From Agrobacterium albertimagni AOL15 (GTDB taxonomy: Bacteria; Pseudomonadota; Alphaproteobacteria; Rhizobiales; Rhizobiaceae): a DNA stretch of 64,000 nt. The notes under the pieces are model-generated. The model did not search any database. It was not told the origin of the DNA and saw nothing but the letters and a program-made list of their open reading frames with translations. The stretch's first letter is position 1. Each line of letters opens with the position of its first letter. This document shows positions 27,292 to 35,437 of the stretch, piece by piece. The stretch lies in the NCBI RefSeq assembly GCF_000300855.1, contig NZ_ALJF01000010.1:248001-312000 (forward strand), written 5' to 3'. Position numbers and translations under genes: made by a program.

Positions 27292-29142
27292 TCAGCTGCG
27301 TCCGAACAGCCGTTCGATATCAGAGAGCTTGAGCTCCACATAGGTAGGCCGCCCATGATTGCATTGGCCGGAGCCCGGCGTCTGCTCCATCTGGCGCAGA
27401 AGCGCATTCATTTCCTCGACCCGAAGCCGCCGGCCTGATCGCACCGAACCATGGCAGGCCATGGTCGCCGCGACATGTTCGAGCTTGGCTGACAGCCGGT
27501 CGGCTGTGTCCCATTCGGCAATCTCGTCGGCAAGGTCACGCACGAGCTGCGTCGCATCCATCTCGCCGAGCATTGCCGGTGTTTCGCGAACCGCAATCGC
27601 GCCTGGACCGAAGCGTTCGATCGCAAGCCCCAGCTGTTCCAGGCTCTCCGCATGGGTCATCAGGCGGTCGCAATCCTCTTCCGGCAGGTCGACGATCTCG
27701 GGGATGAGCAGCCCCTGCGAGGGGAGGCGGCGTCCCGTCAAGGCCTTGCGCATCTGCTCGAAGACCAGCCGCTCATGGGCGGCATGCTGGTCGACGATGA
27801 CAAGCCCGTCATCCGTCTGCGCCACGATATAATTGGCATGCACCTGCGCCCTGGCGGCACCCAGCGGATAGTTCGAGATCGCTTCGACAGAGGCGCTTGC
27901 GGGGGCAGGGTCGATCACGACCGGTTCGCTGCGGGAGGTCGGCACGGAGAGGCTGTCGAAGGCCGCCTGCGCTGCCTCGCCAAAACCGCGCGCAGCTGGC
28001 ACTGCCGCTGCCGCAAACCCGCCGCCATAGCTTGGCGCCCCACCATAGAGAGGCCGCGACGGCGAACTGGCCGGTGACCACGCCTGTGCCGGCTGCGGCG
28101 AGAAGCCCGGACGGAAGGCCCGCAGCATGCCGCCGGCGCCCGTCGTTGCTGCCCGGTCGCCCTCGCGCTGCAGCGATTGCCGGATAGCACCGACGATCAG
28201 CCCGCGCACCAGGGCCGGGTCACGGAAACGCACGTCCGATTTCGCCGGATGCACATTGACGTCGACAAGCGCCGGATCGAGCGTCAGTGAGAGCACCGCC
28301 ACCGGATAACGTCCCTGTGGAATGGTCTCGGCATAGGCGCCGCGGATGGCTGACAGGATCTGCTTGTCCTGCACCGGCCGTCCGTTGACGAAGGCATATT
28401 GATGGGCGGAATTGCCCCGGTTGAAGGTTGGCACGCCGGCAAAGCCTGTGAGCCGCACATCCTCGCGCTCGGCATCGAGTTCGATGGCATTGTCCTTGAA
28501 ATCGGCGCCCAGTATCTGGGCAATTCGCGCCAGATGATCGTCGCCGGTGCCGGGAAATTCGAGCGTCGAGCGGTCGGTGCCTGACAGCACGAAGCGGATC
28601 GCCGGAAAGGCGATCGCCATGCGTTTGACGATCTCGGTGATCGCGCCGGCTTCCGCCTTTTCCGTCTTCATGAACTTCAGCCGCGCCGGTGTCGCGAAGA
28701 ACAGGTCGCGCACCTCGACCGTCGTTCCGGGATTGGCCGCCGCTGGGCGCACGTCCCCCACTTTGCCGCCGACCACAGCGATCTCCGCGCCGCTGTCGGC
28801 ACCCACCGGGCGGCTGGTGATCGTCAGCTTGGCGACCGATCCGATCGAGGGCAGGGCCTCGCCCCGGAAGCCGAGCGAGCGGATGTCGAACAAGGTTTCG
28901 CTGAGCTTCGACGTGCAATGCCGGCGAATGGCGAGCGCCAGATCTTCCGGCCCCATGCCGCAGCCATTGTCGATGACGCGCAAAAGCGTCTTGCCGCCGC
29001 CAGCTGTCGCCACCTCGATCCGGGTAGCGCCGGCGTCGATTGCGTTCTCTATCAATTCCTTCGCCGCACTGGCCGGTCTTTCGATGACCTCGCCAGCGGC
29101 GATCTGGTTGATGAGCGTTTCGGAGAGCTGCTTGATGATCAT
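27292..29142 (-). CDS. mutL: DNA mismatch repair protein MutL
   Basis: 616 residues. The N-terminal GHKL ATPase has [11 protein letters not shown] (29-39), DNGCGMG (58-64) and [11 protein letters not shown] (90-100). The C-terminal dimerisation domain contains [12 protein letters not shown], which fits the DQHA(X)2E(X)4E nuclease motif, so this MutL should nick DNA itself, in keeping with the absence of MutH outside enteric bacteria. The middle linker (about 340-430) is Pro/Ala/Gly-rich. The start is the ATG at 29142 ([10 protein letters not shown], the family start); a longer in-frame extension is rejected. Confidence 0.97.
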   Translation of the reverse strand: MIIKQLSETLINQIAAGEVIERPASAAKELIENAIDAGATRIEVATAGGGKTLLRVIDNGCGMGPEDLALAIRRHCTSKLSETLFDIRSLGFRGEALPSIGSVAKLTITSRPVGADSGAEIAVVGGKVGDVRPAAANPGTTVEVRDLFFATPARLKFMKTEKAEAGAITEIVKRMAIAFPAIRFVLSGTDRSTLEFPGTGDDHLARIAQILGADFKDNAIELDAEREDVRLTGFAGVPTFNRGNSAHQYAFVNGRPVQDKQILSAIRGAYAETIPQGRYPVAVLSLTLDPALVDVNVHPAKSDVRFRDPALVRGLIVGAIRQSLQREGDRAATTGAGGMLRAFRPGFSPQPAQAWSPASSPSRPLYGGAPSYGGGFAAAAVPAARGFGEAAQAAFDSLSVPTSRSEPVVIDPAPASASVEAISNYPLGAARAQVHANYIVAQTDDGLVIVDQHAAHERLVFEQMRKALTGRRLPSQGLLIPEIVDLPEEDCDRLMTHAESLEQLGLAIERFGPGAIAVRETPAMLGEMDATQLVRDLADEIAEWDTADRLSAKLEHVAATMACHGSVRSGRRLRVEEMNALLRQMEQTPGSGQCNHGRPTYVELKLSDIERLFGRS

Positions 29143-29419
29143 CTGTCTATTTTCGCGGATTCGGGGCGGCGGCGAAAGACGAAATCGCAACGGCAGAGAC
29201 GATGCCCATCATTAAGTGGGTCTTAACGGAATGTCTCTAATCTGAACAATGACTTGCAATGTCTCTGAGCGCAGGTCCGCTGGCAGCGGAATGAGGACAC
29301 AGCCGCGGTGTCTCTCGTGTGGGTTCCCGCCAGAAGCATGGTTCGGCATGTCTCCGTCATGGCATCAGCCCCACAAAAGTCTTGTTGCGTTCAGCAACGA
29401 GGTTCCAAGAGGCAGCAGT

Positions 29420-31165
29420 GTGAGCGAGTTTCCACCGGCCCCCGGCCAGGATAAGAGACGGCAGGGGCACGACAATCCGTCGGCCGAAGCTGCGCTCGAC
29501 GCTGCCCTGCTGGATGCGGTGTCCGAAGCCTTCTCCTCCGCCTTCATCGTCTATGATCGCAACGATCATCTGATCTTTGCCAGCCGCAGCGCCCGCCAGT
29601 TCCTGCCGCTGCCGGCCTCCTTCTTCGCGCCCGGCACGCGCCTGAGAGACGTTCTTGGCGCCGCCTATGACCTTGGTCTGCGCCACGCGGCGAGCGGCCA
29701 GGCGGAAGCGGCGCTCAGCCGCGAAGAATGGCTGACCCGCCAGATCGCCGCCCACTGGAAGGAACGCTACGAAATCCAGTCCTGCGACGACGGTAAGCGT
29801 TGGACCCGCTTTTCCAAGCGTCGCCTGCCGTCCGGTTTCGGTTTCTGCGTCATGAGCGACATCACCGAGCAGAAGCGCCGGGAAGAGCAGTGGCGTGCCG
29901 ATATCGAGCGCGTCCAGCTGACGGAGGAGATTCTCGACAATCTGGCCCACCCTGTTTTTGTGCAGGACCGCAACCTTCAGCTGGTCGCGGTCAACAAGGT
30001 CTTCTGCTCGGCCATTTCCGTCGGCGCGGACAACGCACTGGGCGGGACGATCGCCCCCTTGTTCGAGGCAGAGGTCGCCCAGCGCCTCACGACGGTGTCC
30101 CGTCAGGTGCTGGAAACCGGTGTCACATCCTCTCTGACCCTGCCCATGCGTCTCTACGGAGACCCGCCGCGACCGATCCTCGCGCATGTCCAGCGGGTCG
30201 GAACGCCTGGCCGCTATCTGATCGTCGCGAGCCTCGGCGAAGTCGGCAGTGGCGCTGACCTGCAGTCTCCTCCGGTCGAAGTACCTGAGACGAGGCAGGA
30301 CGAGGGCGGTGGATATGCGGCGGTCGACGGACGGTTGATCGGCCGCAAGGCATTGCTCATCACCGGCGATCGCGAATTCGAGGCGAGAGCGCTGGAGATC
30401 CTGCAGCTCCTCGGTCTCGACAGCTGCTGCGTCCGCAACGACGACGAACTCGACGCATTCCTGTCCGTCGCCCGCTCGGTGGGTGTGGTCATCGACCTCG
30501 CCATCGTCGATGTCGACCTCGACATGCAGTGCCTGGAGCTGCTTCAGGCCGTCGACATCGATTACCTGACACTGGCCGAAAACGAGATCGCCACGGATCT
30601 CGCCTTTACCGTGCTCGACCGTTTGACCGCGCTGCAGGCACGGCCATCTCCGGCAGATGACTGGGAAATCACCACGGAGGACGTTCCGGCAGCGCCGGAG
30701 CCCGCCGTGATCATGCGGACGGCGGAGCAAGCCGCAGCAGTCCCGGTCAAGCCAGCACCGCCACGCCAGCCCTCTCTGGTTCTCGTCGCCGAAGACAATG
30801 AGATCAACCAGATCGTCTTTTCGCAGATCCTCGAGGGCCTGGGTTATGCCTATCGCATCTGCGCCGACGGCGAGACGGCGGTAAGCCTCTGCACCGAGCT
30901 AAAGCCGGCGATCGTGCTGATGGATGTAACGCTGCCGGGTCTGAACGGCTTCGAGGCGGCCCGCCGCATCCGCCAGTCATCGGAGGATGCCCGGCTCTCG
31001 ACGCCGATCATCGGTGTTCTCGCCCAGGCCTTCGATCGCGACCGCGAAGCCTGCTTCGCATCGGGCATGAACGACGTCATCCTGAAGCCGCTAAGCCCTG
31101 ATGTCGTCGATCAGGCCATTCGCCGCCTCGTTCCCGATATCGCAAGACTGGCGTCCACGGCCTGA
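29420..31165 (+). CDS. PAS domain / receiver domain signalling protein without kinase domain
   Basis: 581 residues from the GTG at 29420 (AGAGG upstream). The order is an N-terminal PAS-like segment (SEAFSSAFIVYDRNDHLIFA...), an AREIMSDITEQKR-like PAC end (FCVMSDITEQKRREEQW), a second PAS (ILDNLAHPVFVQDRNLQLVAVN), then a receiver-like segment that lacks the usual Asp-Asp pair (GRKALLITGDREFEARALEI...) and a full C-terminal receiver (LVLVAEDNEINQIVF; phospho-acceptor Asp in VLMDVTLPG; Lys in VILKPLSP). No HisKA or HATPase region is present, so phosphate must come from another kinase. The GGDEF-EAL gene follows 116 bp downstream, the likely partner. Confidence 0.85.
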   Translation: MSEFPPAPGQDKRRQGHDNPSAEAALDAALLDAVSEAFSSAFIVYDRNDHLIFASRSARQFLPLPASFFAPGTRLRDVLGAAYDLGLRHAASGQAEAALSREEWLTRQIAAHWKERYEIQSCDDGKRWTRFSKRRLPSGFGFCVMSDITEQKRREEQWRADIERVQLTEEILDNLAHPVFVQDRNLQLVAVNKVFCSAISVGADNALGGTIAPLFEAEVAQRLTTVSRQVLETGVTSSLTLPMRLYGDPPRPILAHVQRVGTPGRYLIVASLGEVGSGADLQSPPVEVPETRQDEGGGYAAVDGRLIGRKALLITGDREFEARALEILQLLGLDSCCVRNDDELDAFLSVARSVGVVIDLAIVDVDLDMQCLELLQAVDIDYLTLAENEIATDLAFTVLDRLTALQARPSPADDWEITTEDVPAAPEPAVIMRTAEQAAAVPVKPAPPRQPSLVLVAEDNEINQIVFSQILEGLGYAYRICADGETAVSLCTELKPAIVLMDVTLPGLNGFEAARRIRQSSEDARLSTPIIGVLAQAFDRDREACFASGMNDVILKPLSPDVVDQAIRRLVPDIARLASTA

Positions 31166-31170
31166 TCCAG

Positions 31171-31187
31171 ACCCCGATTTTTGGGGT
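31171..31187 (+). terminator. weak hairpin after the PAS-receiver gene
   Basis: ACCCC-GATTTTT-GGGGT lies 5 bp after the stop codon. The 5-bp stem has T residues in the loop rather than after it, so termination is doubtful; it may only mark an mRNA end or do nothing. Confidence 0.25.
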
Positions 31188-31281
31188 GCCCATGGTCGCC
31201 GCTTTCCATGCATCGATATGATAATTTTAATGTTTTAGACCCATTCTGGGACGTGTGAGAGAACCGTACCAGGAAGCATGA

Positions 31282-32643
31282 ATGGGTCCCGCCGGACTAG
31301 GCCCTGAGCAGCACCGCCAGAGCGACCAGAAGACGACAGGCTACACCGATCGCTTGACCGGCCTTGGCAACCGCTATCGGCTGGGCGACAAGGTGCGGCA
31401 GCTTGCCGCCGACCGCGCGTCTGATCCTGCCCCTTTCACCGTCGGCATCGTCAATCTCGACGGCTTCAAGCCGATCAACGACCTGTTCGGCCAGGCCGCT
31501 GGCGACGAAATCCTCTGCCAAGTCGCCCATCGCCTGAAGGCTTGTGTACCGGATGGCGCGACTGTCACGCGACACGATGGTGATGAGTTCGCCATCATCC
31601 TTCCGCTCGTTTTCGAGCGCCTCGGCGCCGAGCGCGCCGGCCAGCTGATCAAGGACGTTCTCTCGGCGCCCTATGATCTGGGCGACCGCAATGTGCGCCT
31701 CTCCGCCTCCCTCGGTTTTGCCGTCTATCCCTTTGCCGGCGAGGATTTCGAGGAACTGATGAAGAGTGCCGAGACGGCGCTCTACCGCTCCAAGCGCCGC
31801 GGCCGTGGCCAGATCACCGTCTATTCCCGCGAGATCGCCCAGGAGATGAAACAGGCGACACAGCTCGAGCAGGCGCTGCGCAACGCCATCATCAACGATA
31901 CGGTCGATGTGCATTTCCAGCCGATCGTCCGGCTGCGCGACAACCGCATCGTCGGCTTCGAGGCGCTCGCCCGCTGGATCGATCCGGATCTCGGCTTCGT
32001 CTCGCCGGCCGTCTTCGTGCCGCTTGCCGAAGAGCGCGGCTTCATCGACACTCTCTCTGAGACGCTTCTGCGCAAGGCAGCCGAAGCGACACTCGCTTGG
32101 CCGCGCGATCTCTTCCTGTCCTTCAATCTCTCCTCGGTCCAGCTGATGGATCTCCGGACCTCGTTCAATACGCTGTCGATCCTCAACAGCGTCGGCTTCG
32201 ACCCGCGCCGCCTCGAACTCGAAATCACCGAGACGGCGGTCATGTCCTCGGCCGATACTGCACGGCGCATCATCAAGGAATTGAAGGACGCCGGCATCCG
32301 CATTTCGCTCGACGATTTCGGCACTGGCCAGTCGAGCCTCGGCCGTCTGCGCGAATTCACATTCGACAAGGTGAAGATCGACCGCGCCTTCGTCTCGGCC
32401 ATCACCACTGACCGCACCTCGGAACACATCATCAAGGCGATCGTCAGCATGTGCGAGGGCCTCGATCTCGAGGTCGTCGCCGAAGGCATCGAGACAGATG
32501 CAGAAGCCCAGAAGCTGCGCGAACTCGGTTGCGGCATGGGGCAGGGTTATTACTTCGGCAAGCCGGTCGATGCGGCAGCCACCTTGCGTTATCTCGCCGA
32601 GAACCATCACGACTTCGCGCTCGTCGACCGCGCCTCGGCCTGA
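31282..32643 (+). CDS. GGDEF-EAL protein, probable c-di-GMP phosphodiesterase
   Basis: 453 residues. The GGDEF domain (about 22-180) has RHDGDEFAI, where the first Gly of GGDEF is Asp, so cyclase activity is doubtful and GTP binding may be regulatory. The EAL domain (about 195-445) is complete: FEALARW, FNLSS, LEITETAV, DDFGTGQSSL, VKIDRAFV, EVVAEGIET and QGYYFGKP. It should therefore hydrolyse c-di-GMP. No sensor domain or membrane helix precedes it, so input probably comes from the PAS-receiver protein encoded upstream. The ribosome-binding site is AGGAAG. It converges with the LysR gene. Confidence 0.93.
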   Translation: MGPAGLGPEQHRQSDQKTTGYTDRLTGLGNRYRLGDKVRQLAADRASDPAPFTVGIVNLDGFKPINDLFGQAAGDEILCQVAHRLKACVPDGATVTRHDGDEFAIILPLVFERLGAERAGQLIKDVLSAPYDLGDRNVRLSASLGFAVYPFAGEDFEELMKSAETALYRSKRRGRGQITVYSREIAQEMKQATQLEQALRNAIINDTVDVHFQPIVRLRDNRIVGFEALARWIDPDLGFVSPAVFVPLAEERGFIDTLSETLLRKAAEATLAWPRDLFLSFNLSSVQLMDLRTSFNTLSILNSVGFDPRRLELEITETAVMSSADTARRIIKELKDAGIRISLDDFGTGQSSLGRLREFTFDKVKIDRAFVSAITTDRTSEHIIKAIVSMCEGLDLEVVAEGIETDAEAQKLRELGCGMGQGYYFGKPVDAAATLRYLAENHHDFALVDRASA

Positions 32644-32655
32644 TCCTCTTGTCCC

Positions 32656-33558
32656 TCAGGTTTGGCTCAGCAGCCAGTCGCGCACCCGTGTCGCAGCCGC
32701 GCTGAGTTCGCGGGACCGCGGCCAGACGACATGGAAGGCCTGGCCGGTCCTAAGCGCATGTCCACCGACTTCCACGAGTTGCCCCTGGTCGATCAGCCGC
32801 TCGACCAGATGCCGCCAGCCGAGCGAAATGCCCTGCCCAGCCAGCACCGCCTGGATCACGAGCACATAGTCGTTGATCGCCAGTCGCCGCCCCGTTGGCC
32901 GGTAGTCGATGCCAGCCGAGGCAAACCACTCCGGCCAGCTGCAGGCTTGGCGCACCGGCTCTTCCAGCCAGATCAGCCGGTGCCGGGCGATCGCTTCGGG
33001 ACTATCAGGCAAGCCGTTCGCCTCGACAAAGGCGGGGCTCGCCACGGCGGTGACGATCTCCGGCGCCAGTTCAGCTGAATAGTAATGCGGCCAGTCCTCG
33101 GGGTTGCCACCGCGCACCCCGAGCGGAATATCCTCCTCGTCGAGATCGAGATCCCGCACGCTGGTCTGGATCCTGAGGTCGATGTCGGGAAGATCGTCCC
33201 TTAGGGCGGAAAGTCGCGGCAGCATCCACATTGAAGCAAAGGCAGTCGAGGCCGCGAGCGTCACATTCACCTCGCGGCCCTTCATCCGGATTTCTTCCGC
33301 CGCCCGGCCGATGCGAGACAGACCGGCAGAGACATCGGCATGAAACCGCTCGCCAACCTCCGTCAGTTTGGCTGCCCGATGCTGCCGCTCGAAGAGCTGC
33401 GTGCCGAGCTGCTGTTCGAGACCACGGATGGCATAGGAGACTGCCACCTGCGACATGCCGAGCTCTTCGGCCGCCCGAGTGAAGTTTTCGTGTCGACCCG
33501 CGGCTTCGAAGATCACCAGCGCATTGGCCGAGGGGATGAGGCTGCGAAATGTAGTCAT
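32656..33558 (-). CDS. LysR-family (GcvA-like) transcriptional regulator
   Basis: 300 residues. N-terminal winged HTH at about 12-70 (NALVIFEAAGRHENFTRAAEELGMSQVAVSYAIRGLEQQLG...LFER) and a C-terminal periplasmic-binding-fold effector domain. The GcvA subgroup is suggested by SQVAVSYAIRGLE and HADVSAGL. It diverges from the MttB-family gene, and a 15-bp palindrome covers its own start codon, so it probably controls the methyltransferase/flavoprotein operon and represses itself. The effector is likely the methylamine substrate or a product. Confidence 0.93.
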   Translation of the reverse strand: MTTFRSLIPSANALVIFEAAGRHENFTRAAEELGMSQVAVSYAIRGLEQQLGTQLFERQHRAAKLTEVGERFHADVSAGLSRIGRAAEEIRMKGREVNVTLAASTAFASMWMLPRLSALRDDLPDIDLRIQTSVRDLDLDEEDIPLGVRGGNPEDWPHYYSAELAPEIVTAVASPAFVEANGLPDSPEAIARHRLIWLEEPVRQACSWPEWFASAGIDYRPTGRRLAINDYVLVIQAVLAGQGISLGWRHLVERLIDQGQLVEVGGHALRTGQAFHVVWPRSRELSAAATRVRDWLLSQT

Positions 33559-33571
33559 AAGCTGAGCTTAT
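33557..33571. promoter_or_regulatory. LysR-type operator (15-bp palindrome)
   Basis: ATAAGCT-G-AGCTTAT is a perfect 7-1-7 palindrome that overlaps the start codon of the LysR gene and lies 76 bp upstream of the MttB-family start. The T-N11-A spacing matches the LysR box. Its location fits joint control of both divergent units and autorepression. Confidence 0.65.
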
Positions 33572-33646
33572 CGCATCTCCAGCAATTTTCCAGCGTCACA
33601 GCCGCTTTGCCCTGAACTAGCCTCTGAGAAAACGAGGGGAAGCGTC

Positions 33647-35188
33647 ATGGATCAGGCACTTGTGGAAAACCCGGGCACGCGCAGGCAGCGTTCGGCTCGG
33701 CGAGGGGGAGCCTTGGTCTCGCCGCTCGTGGTGCCTTATATCAGGCGCAACATCCCGACCTATGACATTCTGTCGGAGGAAAATCTCGAACGCATCGAGG
33801 CAGTCGCCGATCGGATCCTCGCCGAAATCGGCATCGAGTTTCGCGACGATCCTGCAGCGCTGGAGCTCTGGCGCAAGGCCGGTGCCGAGATGGATGGGCT
33901 GCGCGTGCGGTTCCCCAAGGGCATGCTGCGCGAGATCCTCGCCTCGGCCCCGGCAGTCTTCATCCAGCACGCCCGCAACCCGGTAAACAATGTCGAGATC
34001 GGCGGCAATGCGGTCGTCTTCTCGCCGGCCTATGGCTCGCCCTTCGTCATGGACCTCGACAGGGGCCGCCGCTACGGCACGATCGAGGACTTCCGCAATC
34101 TGATCAAGCTTGCCCAGTCCTCGCCCTGGCTGCACCATTCCGGCGGCACGATTTGCGAACCGGTCGATGTGCCCGTCAACAAGCGCCATCTCGACATGGT
34201 CTACAGCCATATGAAATATTCCGACCGCCCGTTCATGGGCTCGGTGACGGCAGAGGACCGCGCCGAGGAATCGATCGAAATGGCCCGCATCCTCTTCGGT
34301 GCGGATTTCGTCGACCGGAACTGCGTCATCCTCGGCAATGTCAACGTCAACTCGCCGCTTGTCTGGGACGGCACGATGACAAAGGCTCTGCGCGCCTATG
34401 CACGGGCCAACCAGGCGGCCGTCATCGTGCCTTTCATTCTTGGTGGTGCCATGGGCCCGGTCACCAATGCCGGCGCAATCGCCCAGTCGCTGGCCGAAAC
34501 CATGGCCGGCTGCGCGCTCACCCAGCTGGAAAGCAAGGGCGCGCCGGTCATCTTCGGCAACTTCCTCTCCTCAATGTCTCTGCGCTCGGGGTCGCCGACC
34601 TTCGGCACGCCGGAACCGGCGATCGGCTCCATGGTGATCGGCCAACTCGCCCGGCGGCTGAAATTGCCGCTGCGCTGCGCCGGAAACTTCTCCAATTCCA
34701 AGTTGCCGGATGCACAGGCCATGCAGGAAGGTGTGATGTCGATGCTCTCGGCCGTACATTGCGGTGCAAATTTCATCCTGCATTCGGCAGGTTTCGTCGA
34801 TGGATTGCTCGCCATGTCCTACGAGAAGTTCGTCATGGACACCGATTTCTGCGGCGCGCTCCATTCCTATCTCGCCGGTGTCGTGGTCGACGACAACACA
34901 CTCGCCATGGATGCCTTCGAAGAGGTCGGGCCGGGCAGTCACTTCTTGGGCTCGGCCCATACGATGCGCAACTACCAGACCGCTTTCTGGGATTCGGCCC
35001 TATCGGATAACGAACCCTTCGAAAAGTGGTCGGAAGCCGGCTCGACCGATATGGCGACGCGTGCCAATGCCCGCTGGAAAAAGACGCTCGCCGAATACGA
35101 AGCGCCGCCTTTGGACATCGCCATCGATGAGGCGCTTCTAGACTATGTGGATCGCACAAAGCGCGCCAAGCCGGATGCCTGGTATTGA
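33647..35188 (+). CDS. MttB-superfamily (trimethylamine methyltransferase-like) corrinoid-dependent methyltransferase, non-pyrrolysine
   Basis: 513 residues. It carries family segments IRRNIPTYDILSEENLERIEAVADRILAEIGIEF near the start, GTICEPVDVPVNKRHLDM, LGNVNVNSPL, GGAMGPVTNAGAIAQSLAE and HCGANFILHSAGFVDGLLAMSYEKFVMD. The gene has no in-frame amber codon, so it belongs to the non-Pyl branch that includes glycine betaine and proline betaine methyltransferases rather than true trimethylamine MttB. These move a methyl from a quaternary amine to a corrinoid protein. No corrinoid protein gene is adjacent. GAGGGGAAG precedes the ATG. The flavoprotein gene follows 249 bp downstream. Confidence 0.9.
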   Translation: MDQALVENPGTRRQRSARRGGALVSPLVVPYIRRNIPTYDILSEENLERIEAVADRILAEIGIEFRDDPAALELWRKAGAEMDGLRVRFPKGMLREILASAPAVFIQHARNPVNNVEIGGNAVVFSPAYGSPFVMDLDRGRRYGTIEDFRNLIKLAQSSPWLHHSGGTICEPVDVPVNKRHLDMVYSHMKYSDRPFMGSVTAEDRAEESIEMARILFGADFVDRNCVILGNVNVNSPLVWDGTMTKALRAYARANQAAVIVPFILGGAMGPVTNAGAIAQSLAETMAGCALTQLESKGAPVIFGNFLSSMSLRSGSPTFGTPEPAIGSMVIGQLARRLKLPLRCAGNFSNSKLPDAQAMQEGVMSMLSAVHCGANFILHSAGFVDGLLAMSYEKFVMDTDFCGALHSYLAGVVVDDNTLAMDAFEEVGPGSHFLGSAHTMRNYQTAFWDSALSDNEPFEKWSEAGSTDMATRANARWKKTLAEYEAPPLDIAIDEALLDYVDRTKRAKPDAWY

Positions 35189-35202
35189 GAGACGATAAGC
35201 CC

Positions 35203-35373
35203 ATGGGACCCCCCCCTCTGTCACTGCGTGACATCTCCCCCACAAGGGGGGAGAATGGAGCGCCGCGTTTGCCACTTCCTTTCCAACGCCAGAGGGGTTC
35301 AACGGGCCGGCGGCTCAGCCAGTCTCCCCCCGTGTGGGGGAGATGGCCGGCAGGCCAGAGGGGGGCTTGTCCC
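35203..35373. repeat. RIME-like rhizobial intergenic palindromic element
   Basis: A 171-bp element with outer arms GGGAC..CCCCCTCTG (35203-35219) and CAGAGGGGGGC..GTCCC (35356-35373). It has two inner hairpins, TCTCCCCC-ACAA-GGGGGGAGA (35234-35254) and TCTCCCCC-CGTGT-GGGGGAGA (35323-35343). The build matches the Rhizobium-specific intergenic mosaic elements abundant in Rhizobiaceae. It sits inside the operon, between the methyltransferase and flavoprotein genes. The open frame that runs through it has no coding role. Confidence 0.8.
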
Positions 35374-35437
35374 ATATTCGATGGCCCTGCCCTTGAGGAG
35401 GAGGAGATCCTCGGCAGGGCAGAGGGTGGTATCCACC

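Noticed and set aside
33647..35188. Pyrrolysine-containing MttB
   Set aside because: No in-frame amber codon interrupts the gene, and no pyl genes are in the window.
35228..35437. Extended N-terminus of the flavoprotein through the repeat
   Set aside because: The extra residues lie in the RIME-like element; the family start is at 35438.
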